DNA from: Caldifarciminota bacterium 4484_100
Lineage (GTDB): Bacteria > Hydrothermota > Tepidihabitantia > SM23-42
NCBI GenBank assembly: GCA_002049785.1
Contig: MUKB01000009.1
Location: 1-14,029 of the forward strand
DNA: 14,029 nucleotides
Reading direction: 5' to 3'
Shown here: one piece after another, positions 1-5,942 of the stretch
Layout of the letters: each line of letters opens with the position of its first letter
Position numbering within the stretch: position 1 is the stretch's first letter
Made by a program: the position numbers and the translations under genes
The notes under the pieces: generated by a model
Database searches by the model: none
What the model was told of the DNA's origin: nothing
Seen by the model: the letters and a program-made list of their open reading frames with translations, nothing else

Positions 1-45
1 TGGTTTATCTGGTTTTTCTCGTTTCTCTTGTTTTTGTGATTTTTC
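1..45. repeat. Five tandem 9-nt microsatellite units
   Basis: The first 45 bases divide exactly into five 9-nt units: tggtttatc, tggtttttc, tcgtttctc, ttgtttttg, tgatttttc. The shared pattern is T-N-(G/A)-TTT-N-T-(C/G). The array probably extends beyond the left edge of the window. It has no coding reading and no hairpin that I can see. It lies in the leaderward intergenic region of the peptidase gene and directly abuts an 8-nt array. Function unknown; a degenerate intergenic microsatellite is the simplest reading. Confidence 0.7.
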
Positions 46-137
46 AATGACTTAATGACGCAATGACTAAATCTTTTCCAATGACTTAATGACTCAATAA
101 CTCATTGACTAACGGTTTTCCCAATGACATAATGGCT
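45..137. repeat. Degenerate 8-nt microsatellite (caatgact/taatgact units)
   Basis: Units of the form YAATGACT stand in three clusters separated by short T-rich interruptions: caatgact-taatgacg-caatgact (45-68), caatgact-taatgact-caataact-cattgact (79-110) and caatgaca-taatggct (122-137). Each later cluster is preceded by TTTTCC (74-79, 116-121), so the array also has a higher-order period of about 33-43 nt. Degeneracy increases towards the gene. It ends about 30 nt upstream of the -35 box of the next promoter. No protein is encoded. Confidence 0.75.
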
Positions 138-165
138 AAATATTCTATCCAGAATCAAGATGAAC

Positions 166-194
166 TTGACACACGGAATTAAATGGGTTATAAT
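166..194 (+). promoter_or_regulatory. Consensus sigma-70 promoter of the C25 peptidase gene
   Basis: TTGACA at 166-171 and TATAAT at 189-194 are separated by 17 bp, a perfect match to the housekeeping sigma-70 consensus. Transcription should start near 201, followed by the Shine-Dalgarno aaggagg at 204-210 and the ATG at 215, so the leader would be short. This promoter may also serve the three downstream genes up to 3786, since no other clear promoter is visible before 3798. Confidence 0.85.
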
Positions 195-214
195 AAACAA
201 ATTAAGGAGGAGAT

Positions 215-2359
215 ATGAAGATACTAATTCTATTAACCTGGACACTATTTGCCTGGACCGATATTTTGAATATCAATGTCCCAGTTTCAGAGTTTGAGAT
301 GAGCGACAATGGGCCTGTAATCAGAAACGCTACTTATATGAATATTCCTGGTGCCCCGCATCTGACAAAGAAGGTGGTCACTATTGCCCTGCCACCAGGT
401 GCTGTGGTTGAACAGGTCAATTTTTCAGGAAAGAGAATTGCACTGGGCACCTGTTCCATACCACCCACACCCCCAAATCTTCCGCTTATGGATAACCAAA
501 ATCTGTTCGAAAAAGTTATGCGCTCATACCAACTGCAGAAGAATAAATTCTACCAGAGTAACCAGCCATTTCCTCAAGATTATGGAAGAATACTATCAAT
601 AGGAGGGTTGAGGAAATATACAGTTGTTACAGTTGTCTGCTACCATTTTTCTTATAGACCACTCACAGAACAACTATACTATTCACCCGAGATAGCCATT
701 GAGATAAGATACCGGATGCCTTCACCAGGAACCAGACGGGCACGATTCTGGCAGAAACTGAGAGACGATACCACCTTTGATGAAATCGCCCGAAAGATAG
801 TATATAACTGGCAGGAGGCAAAAACCTGGTACAGAACCACCACACCGAAAAGGGCGAATGGATACTACATCATTATCCCCGCCTCAATCCAGCATGCGGT
901 TGATACCCTTGTTGCCTATCGGCAGAGCCAGGGCTATAATGTCAATGTCATAACCAAAGAGTATATTGAGGCAAACATTCCCGGGATAGACCTACAACAG
1001 AAGATCAGAAACTATTTAAGACAGAATCTCACGGATATAGAATATGTCCTGCTGGTCGGATTCATCGACGACATACCCTGGCGCAATATGGTTCCATTTA
1101 ATGATGATCCGGACAGCCCATATAATGACCCCAATATTTCACCAATCCCGAGCGATCTCTATTATGCAGAATTGTCCGAACCGGACAGCCTATCCTGGAA
1201 TTACGACCGTGATACATATTATGGAGAGGTCTTTGATTCATTAGGACAGCCGAATGGTGATGACCTTCCTGATTATCATGCGGACATCCATCTGGGCAGA
1301 ATTCCATTCAGCACCGATTATGTAATCGAAGATATCTGTGCCAAGATGGTCGGGTTTGACAGCAATACCGATATATCTTATAAAACCGCTTCTTTACTTC
1401 CTGCAGGTATCTACTATTATGGGAATGAAAATAATAGCGGAAACTCAAGGCTCGACGGAGCATCCTTCACCCAGGAACTCCTTGATGAAGGAATTCTCGA
1501 CTCGACAAATACCATAACCCTTTATGAACAGGCAGGGCTTCGTCCCAGCCTCTTTCCCTGCACCGATTCCCTCTGCAGGACCAATCACATTATGTATTGG
1601 CAGAATAGAGGCATAGTATACGAATGTCACCACGGTAACTATAACTGCTATGCCAGAAAGATCTGGTCCTGGGATGACGGGGATAGCATCCCTGAGGACA
1701 ATGAAATGGACTGGCCCAATTCACTCCAGAGTAGTGATGTCTACAGCCTGGACAACTCCCACCCCGCAACAACATTCCTCAGATCCTGCTTGTGTGGAAA
1801 GCCTGAGGTCTACAGTCTCGGTGCCTATCTTTTATACCGTGGTGCATCTTCGGTTATCAGCAGTTCGCGTATCGCCTGGCTGTCACTCGCTGATGAAGGA
1901 GGAATCCCATACCATTTTTACAAAAGGCTTATGCAGGATACAACCATAAGCCATAGTATTATCGGCAATGCCTATGATATCGCCCGGAATGATTTTATGG
2001 ATATTGCCGGGCACTGGATGATCGCCTATCACTACAACCTCTTCGGCGATCCCGGGCTGAGACAGTTCGGCCGAATTACCGATATCAAAGAGACAAAAGC
2101 CAGATCCCCATCTCCCCGCTTTGCCGTCTTTCCAAATCCAAGTTCTGGAAAGATAAATCTCATTCTTGGGTCTAACTGGAGAAAAGATATCAATCTGGAT
2201 GTATACGATGTAAGGGGAAGGTTTTTAAAGACCCTTTATAAAGGAGATATAGAAGTAGGGTTCAGGGAATTAAAAACCGGATTGCCTTCGGGCATCTATT
2301 TCTTCAAACTGACAAGCGGAGATATAACCGTCTTCGAAAAGGTGGTAATTATCAATTAA
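215..2359 (+). CDS. Secreted C25 (gingipain-like) cysteine peptidase with sorting tail
   Basis: A 714-residue exported peptidase of the C25 (gingipain) type. Residues 1-16 form a short signal peptide (MKILILLTWTLFAW). Residues 20 to about 200 look like the C25 propeptide and pre-domain. The catalytic domain covers about 215-620: it opens with a YYIIIPA strand and a region like DTLVAYRQSQGYNV, followed by an acidic DPDSPYNDP segment. The candidate catalytic pair is H473 in ECHHGNYN and C525 in RSCLCGKPE, matching the His-Gly and Ser/Ala-Cys signatures of the family. Residues about 632-714 are a PNPSSG (640-645)...VYDVRGR...LPSGIYFF module, like type IX secretion tails. The start is set by aaggagg 5 nt upstream and a consensus promoter. 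Likely role: extracellular protein cleavage, perhaps maturation of exported proteins. Family call is confident; the substrate is unknown. Confidence 0.85.
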   Translation: MKILILLTWTLFAWTDILNINVPVSEFEMSDNGPVIRNATYMNIPGAPHLTKKVVTIALPPGAVVEQVNFSGKRIALGTCSIPPTPPNLPLMDNQNLFEKVMRSYQLQKNKFYQSNQPFPQDYGRILSIGGLRKYTVVTVVCYHFSYRPLTEQLYYSPEIAIEIRYRMPSPGTRRARFWQKLRDDTTFDEIARKIVYNWQEAKTWYRTTTPKRANGYYIIIPASIQHAVDTLVAYRQSQGYNVNVITKEYIEANIPGIDLQQKIRNYLRQNLTDIEYVLLVGFIDDIPWRNMVPFNDDPDSPYNDPNISPIPSDLYYAELSEPDSLSWNYDRDTYYGEVFDSLGQPNGDDLPDYHADIHLGRIPFSTDYVIEDICAKMVGFDSNTDISYKTASLLPAGIYYYGNENNSGNSRLDGASFTQELLDEGILDSTNTITLYEQAGLRPSLFPCTDSLCRTNHIMYWQNRGIVYECHHGNYNCYARKIWSWDDGDSIPEDNEMDWPNSLQSSDVYSLDNSHPATTFLRSCLCGKPEVYSLGAYLLYRGASSVISSSRIAWLSLADEGGIPYHFYKRLMQDTTISHSIIGNAYDIARNDFMDIAGHWMIAYHYNLFGDPGLRQFGRITDIKETKARSPSPRFAVFPNPSSGKINLILGSNWRKDINLDVYDVRGRFLKTLYKGDIEVGFRELKTGLPSGIYFFKLTSGDITVFEKVVIIN

Positions 2360-2363
2360 TCTG

Positions 2364-2398
2364 TTACCTATAGGTTGAAATAGCGGTCATATAGGTAA
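2364..2398. other. 9-bp inverted repeat upstream of the membrane-protein gene
   Basis: TTACCTATA (2364-2372) and TATAGGTAA (2390-2398) are perfect inverted repeats with a 17-nt loop. The hairpin sits 5 nt after the peptidase stop codon. Its right arm ends at the first base of the Shine-Dalgarno aaaggagg of the next gene. It has no U-tract, so it is not a normal intrinsic terminator. It could be an mRNA processing or stability element, or could modulate translation of the downstream gene. Confidence 0.45.
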
Positions 2399-2408
2399 AG
2401 GAGGTTAT

Positions 2409-2783
2409 ATGTCATCATTTAATACTTTAATATTTATCATTCCCATTGTTGCGATTATCTTCGGCTGTGGAATCGCAATTATCGCAATTATTGCCGAACA
2501 CCAGGAAAAGAGAAAGTACTATGAATCACTGGTAAAGGCGTTGGAAACCGGCAAGGATCCAGAAATGGTCAGGACCCTGTTTGAACAACCCAGACAGAAG
2601 GAGTTCGACATACCAAGATATCTGCGCAAGGGCATTGTCACGATTGCGGTCGGAATCGGGCTTGGGATAATGGGGATATTTGTAAATGCGGACTTTATCA
2701 TCGGTATCGGTATCTTCTTATGCATCCTCGGTCTGGCCTTCCTGCTGATATATTATCTGGTCAAAAAGAATCGACCTGAATAA
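2409..2783 (+). CDS. Small three-helix membrane protein (DUF6249-like)
   Basis: A 124-residue membrane protein. Hydrophobic segments lie at about residues 6-29, 75-92 and 96-117, with a charged segment (31-73) containing HQEKRKYYESLVKALETGK between the first and second. This layout, including the 'E.LVKALE.G' helix followed by paired glycine-rich helices, resembles small membrane proteins annotated DUF6249 that often stand next to ECF sigma factor genes; this is recalled by style, not searched. The Shine-Dalgarno aaaggagg fixes the start at 2409. The gene ends 6 nt before the sigma factor, so it probably belongs to the same operon. It could take part in envelope sensing with the sigma/anti-sigma pair. 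No enzymatic motif is visible. Confidence 0.65.
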   Translation: MSSFNTLIFIIPIVAIIFGCGIAIIAIIAEHQEKRKYYESLVKALETGKDPEMVRTLFEQPRQKEFDIPRYLRKGIVTIAVGIGLGIMGIFVNADFIIGIGIFLCILGLAFLLIYYLVKKNRPE

Positions 2784-2789
2784 TCCTCT

Positions 2790-3326
2790 TTGTCTGTAAA
2801 TATTGGTGAACTTGTCAGATTGTGCCAGAGTGATGATGAAAAGGCAATTGCTGAAATTATAACACGATATAAGCAGTTGATATTTACAGTTGCATATCGT
2901 ATGCTACACAATTATGAATTGAGTCGAGATATTTGCCAGGAGACATTTATCAAGGCCTTCAGAAATATCCATAAACTGAAAAAACCTGAACATATAAAAA
3001 CTTGGTTGTGCTGTATCGCCCGTAACCTCATCTATGACCGGCTGAGAAAAGGCCATAACCCGGTCAGCCTTAATCAGATCAATGAACCTTCAGTTCCTGA
3101 CCAGGCACCACACATAAGAAAACGGGTAATCATCCAAAAGGCGCTTGACCGATTAAAGAAGCAGGACCGTCTGTTATTGATTCTATACTATTATCAGGGG
3201 ATGGAAATCAAAGAGATTGCACACATCGTCAAAAAGAGACCGGCCAATATTAAAGTAGCCCTGAGCCGGGCAAGGGTCAGATTAAGAAAGGAGCTGGAGC
3301 GATATGAAAATGAACTCCTGTCCTGA
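2790..3326 (+). CDS. ECF-type RNA polymerase sigma factor
   Basis: A 178-residue sigma-70-family factor of the extracytoplasmic-function type. Region 2 lies at about residues 15-85 and contains the typical core-binding and -10-recognition helices (ELSRDICQETFIKAFRNI, then IKTWLCCIARNLIYDRLR). Region 4 lies at about 112-170 with a helix-turn-helix for the -35 element (MEIKEIAHIVKKRPANIKVA, then LSRARVRLRKEL). Regions 1 and 3 are absent, as is usual for ECF factors. The only start upstream of region 2 near the previous gene is a TTG at 2790, with no Shine-Dalgarno, 6 nt after the stop of the membrane-protein gene; translation is probably coupled. The anti-sigma gene begins inside its last 23 bases. 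The exact start is the least certain point. Confidence 0.85.
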   Translation: MSVNIGELVRLCQSDDEKAIAEIITRYKQLIFTVAYRMLHNYELSRDICQETFIKAFRNIHKLKKPEHIKTWLCCIARNLIYDRLRKGHNPVSLNQINEPSVPDQAPHIRKRVIIQKALDRLKKQDRLLLILYYYQGMEIKEIAHIVKKRPANIKVALSRARVRLRKELERYENELLS

Positions 3327-3786
3327 TAAAGCAAGATTAATTGCTTACCGTTTAAATATTCTAAAACCAGAAGAACACAGATGGATTGAGGCGCACATCG
3401 CTGAATGTAAAAAATGCCAACAGATGCTCAAGGTCGAAATTGAGATTGACAATTTTCTATCGACCCCGATGGATCCCGGACCGATCGAAGACTCTGTAAT
3501 ACAGAGGTTGCATCTATACCAGAGGATTGTACCCAGCCCCAGATGGTTATATCCTGCCTGGATATTTCTAAATACGCTTGTCTTCATTGCTGTGGGCATT
3601 GCAATATGGGCGGTTCTTAGAACCCAAAGTGGTAATATCTTCTGGTTGAATGATTTTATCGATTTACTGAGAAAAGGTCTAAATTATAAACTTGGGGCAA
3701 TCATTATGAACAGTATCGGGCTTCTCTTTCTACTGGTGAGCCTGATCTTTGCGTTCCGGGAGAAATTTCTCAGGCGTCTCATATAA
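3304..3786 (+). CDS. Membrane-bound zinc-finger anti-sigma factor
   Basis: A 160-residue protein with an N-terminal zf-HC2-type domain: H31-x3-C35-x2-C38 (HIAECKKC), with C6 near the N terminus as a possible fourth ligand. Two transmembrane helices follow at about 84-105 and 130-151, and the protein ends in a basic tail (FREKFLRRLI). In this family the cytoplasmic zinc domain holds the cognate ECF sigma factor inactive at the membrane. The gene overlaps the 3' end of the sigma factor gene by 23 bases, the usual linkage for a matched pair. AAAGGAG at 3287-3293 lies 10 nt before the ATG at 3304; an in-frame ATG at 3310 is an alternative start. It may instead have a single functional membrane pass; topology was not computed. 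Confidence 0.8.
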   Translation: MKMNSCPDKARLIAYRLNILKPEEHRWIEAHIAECKKCQQMLKVEIEIDNFLSTPMDPGPIEDSVIQRLHLYQRIVPSPRWLYPAWIFLNTLVFIAVGIAIWAVLRTQSGNIFWLNDFIDLLRKGLNYKLGAIIMNSIGLLFLLVSLIFAFREKFLRRLI

Positions 3787-3797
3787 CAACACCCGAC

Positions 3798-3825
3798 TTG
3801 ACAGAGTAATATTTATTTTTATAAT
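3798..3825 (+). promoter_or_regulatory. Consensus sigma-70 promoter of the Asp-box protein gene
   Basis: TTGACA (3798-3803) and TATAAT (3820-3825) are separated by 16 bp. The Shine-Dalgarno aaggagg lies at 3831-3837 and the ATG at 3842. The leader would be about 10 nt long and nearly filled by the Shine-Dalgarno. This separates the gene transcriptionally from the sigma/anti-sigma operon that ends at 3786. Confidence 0.8.
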
Positions 3826-3841
3826 GGTTTAAGGAGGTATT

Positions 3842-5482
3842 ATGCAGGGACCATTTATTTATCTCTTATCATTTTATATTCTTGCATTTGGCCAGAGGGA
3901 TTCTGCCTATCTCAATATCAAACTCAACAACGATACTACAACCGAAATTCAAAATGAAGAACAGATTGTAATAAATCCCTTAGATACAACAAATCTGGTT
4001 GCAGTATGGAGAGACTTCAGATTGGGTTATCGTCGTGTTGGTTATGGTTATTCATTTGATGGTGGTTTAACCTGGAATCAGAACCTCTTCCCCCTGGGCT
4101 CATATCCTCGGGATAGTGACCCGGGCATAACCTGTGACACTGCAGGCACCTTCTTTGCAGTGATTCTATCATTCAATTCAACCTCAGAGCCGAATGGCCT
4201 GTTTGTTTACAAGTCAACCGATGGCGGGATGAGCTGGTCCGAACCGGTCACTGTAATCGACGGCGTCCCCAATGTTTTTGAAGACAAGGAATTGATTGCC
4301 TGTGACCGTTCTGGCGGTCCATATACCGGAAACCTTTATGTTGCCTGGACCAGGTTCGGTTATACTACAGAAATCCTGATGTGCCGTTCAACCGACGGAG
4401 GTAACTCATTTGTGGGGCCGGTGACAGTAAGCGATGTGGGAAGTGTCCAGTGGCCGGTGACTGCGGTTGGACCGAATAGTGAGGTCTATGTTGCCTGGGT
4501 TCAGTATTCCGGTTCGATTGAATTCGACCGCTCAACCGATGGTGGTCAAACCTTCAGCTCTGACATTACCCTGCAACCAGTATCATTTGTCTCCGGATAT
4601 ATCAATGGAAGTATCCTCGTCTTCTCATTTCCCGCTATGGATGTGGATATCACCGGAGGCCCTAATAATGGAAGTATCTATGTTGCCTATATGGATTATT
4701 CTTCAGGCAATACTGATACCGACATCTACTTTACCCGTTCTACAGATGGAGGAAATACCTGGAGCACGAAACAGAGAATCAACGACGACCCGTTGAATAA
4801 CGGATGCGACCAGTTTCATCCCTGGCTCACGGTTGCACCTGATGGTAGTATAATTGTGGTATTTCTCGACCGGAGGCTCGATTCAAATAATCTCCTGATG
4901 GATCTGTATATGACAACCTCAACAGATGGTGGTAATACCTGGTCCACAAACGAGAGGATCACAACGGTTTCATCGGATCCGACTGCAGGTAAGTATTGGG
5001 GAGAGAGAAATAAATTCCCTCAACAGATCGATTACCCGGTTATTACCGCAGGAAGAGCCGGCCTTATCGGTGAATATATCGGGGTGACCGCCTTTTCAAT
5101 CAATGACATCCATCAGATCTGGACCGATACCAGGCAGGGAAATCAGGATGTCTTTGTCGGTGTTCCAGATACTACGCAACCCGGCGTTGCAGAAACATAC
5201 ACAGATCGTTCCAGACCACCATCTATTTTGATCCAGCCCAACCCTGGATTTGAAGATATACATATCAAAATCTTATGGAACAGGCCAATGCTCAATAAAT
5301 TGTCAGTTAAAATTTATGACATCTCCGGTCGGGTAATAGATAAATTCTTCGCTCCGGTCAATGCCACAATAATCTGGCAAAGAAAAGATAAAAATGGCAA
5401 ATATCTGAATTCCGGCGTCTATTTCTGTTCGGTGGATTTTGCCAACAAATGTTATGTTAAAAAATTTGTCCTGACCGAATAG
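3842..5482 (+). CDS. Secreted Asp-box (BNR/sialidase-fold) propeller protein with sorting tail
   Basis: A 546-residue protein with a weak signal peptide (MQGPFIYLLSFYILAFG, without the usual basic residues). It has six Asp-box motifs of the form S-(T/F)-D-G-G-x-(S/T)-(W/F), beginning at residues 71, 125, 183, 231, 300 and 360. The spacing of 48-69 residues predicts a six-bladed beta-propeller of the sialidase/BNR fold. Residues about 460-546 carry QPNPGFED (PNP at 466-468), VKIYDISGRVID and LNSGVYFCSVDF, a type IX-like sorting or FlgD-like Ig module. The catalytic arginine triad and Tyr/Glu pair of true sialidases were not identified, so enzymatic activity should not be assumed; binding to glycans or surfaces is equally possible. 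A consensus promoter and aaggagg set the start. The gene is convergent with the nucleotidyltransferase remnant. Confidence 0.8.
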   Translation: MQGPFIYLLSFYILAFGQRDSAYLNIKLNNDTTTEIQNEEQIVINPLDTTNLVAVWRDFRLGYRRVGYGYSFDGGLTWNQNLFPLGSYPRDSDPGITCDTAGTFFAVILSFNSTSEPNGLFVYKSTDGGMSWSEPVTVIDGVPNVFEDKELIACDRSGGPYTGNLYVAWTRFGYTTEILMCRSTDGGNSFVGPVTVSDVGSVQWPVTAVGPNSEVYVAWVQYSGSIEFDRSTDGGQTFSSDITLQPVSFVSGYINGSILVFSFPAMDVDITGGPNNGSIYVAYMDYSSGNTDTDIYFTRSTDGGNTWSTKQRINDDPLNNGCDQFHPWLTVAPDGSIIVVFLDRRLDSNNLLMDLYMTTSTDGGNTWSTNERITTVSSDPTAGKYWGERNKFPQQIDYPVITAGRAGLIGEYIGVTAFSINDIHQIWTDTRQGNQDVFVGVPDTTQPGVAETYTDRSRPPSILIQPNPGFEDIHIKILWNRPMLNKLSVKIYDISGRVIDKFFAPVNATIIWQRKDKNGKYLNSGVYFCSVDFANKCYVKKFVLTE

Positions 5483-5529
5483 ATTCAGAAAGATACAAAT
5501 CTACCGATAAGGTCTCGCATCTAGATAAC

Positions 5530-5907
5530 CTAAATAACTTCTGCCTCTTTTTGCAAACGTTGCCAGAGGGCTTCTAATCCCAGTTTCTGCACCCACCCTT
5601 TTAGATAATTGATATCGAGAACCCCAAATTGAACTTCCAGATTAAATGAACCGTTGTGCTCAATCGCATCAATAATTGCGTCTCTATCTAAATAAAATTC
5701 AGATGGGGGAAATGCCTCCACCATTTTTGAAACAGCCTGCTCTTTAAGGGAAATCACAAAATCTATATCATGGGTGGAACGGGGTTCACCCTGGAGACTT
5801 GAAGCAATTGAGCCGGTGACCATTGCCCTAACCAGCCTCTGCGCTGGTGTCATCTGCCTTAAGGTTTCTATATAAACTCGATGACTCTTATCTGCCTTTG
5901 TATCCAT
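5530..5907 (-). pseudogene. Internally deleted nucleotidyltransferase fused to its neighbour's start
   Basis: The reading frame is open for 125 residues but appears to be a mosaic. Residues 1-28 (MDTKADKSHRVYIETLRQMT...) resemble the start of a small protein usually encoded just upstream of nucleotidyltransferases. Residues 29-90 carry the nucleotidyltransferase core: TGSIASSLQGEPRSTHDIDF, with the G-S and D-x-D metal-binding motif, followed by FYLDRDAIIDAIEHNGSFNL. Residues 91-125 (EVQFGVLDINYLKGWVQKLG...) resemble the C-terminal end of such enzymes. The stretch that normally follows 'FNL', holding the third catalytic carboxylate and about 60-70 residues, is missing, as is the first strand before the GS motif. 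Two in-frame deletions are the best explanation. The comparison relies on family memory. It could still be a shortened functional protein. It is read without a Shine-Dalgarno, from a promoter only a few bases upstream. Confidence 0.6.
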
Positions 5908-5914
5908 GTAATCT

Positions 5915-5942
5915 ATTATAAAAAAATTCTGTTAAAAGTCAA
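5915..5942 (-). promoter_or_regulatory. Promoter giving a leaderless nucleotidyltransferase mRNA
   Basis: On the minus strand TTGACT (5942-5937) and TATAAT (5920-5915) are 16 bp apart. The start codon is at 5907, only 7 nt after the -10 box, so transcription should begin at or within one or two bases of the ATG. No Shine-Dalgarno is possible. The -35 box overlaps the stop codon of the upstream regulator gene (5939-5941). Confidence 0.7.

Noticed and set aside
1..137. A CRISPR array
   Set aside because: Units are 8-9 nt and contiguous, with no 25-40 nt direct repeats and no unique spacers.
3842..5482. An active sialidase
   Set aside because: The Asp boxes indicate the fold, but the catalytic arginine triad and Tyr/Glu pair were not recognised. 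Asp boxes are common in non-enzymatic secreted propellers.
5483..5529. An intrinsic terminator between the convergent genes
   Set aside because: No stable GC-rich hairpin with a U-tract is visible on either strand in these 47 bases.
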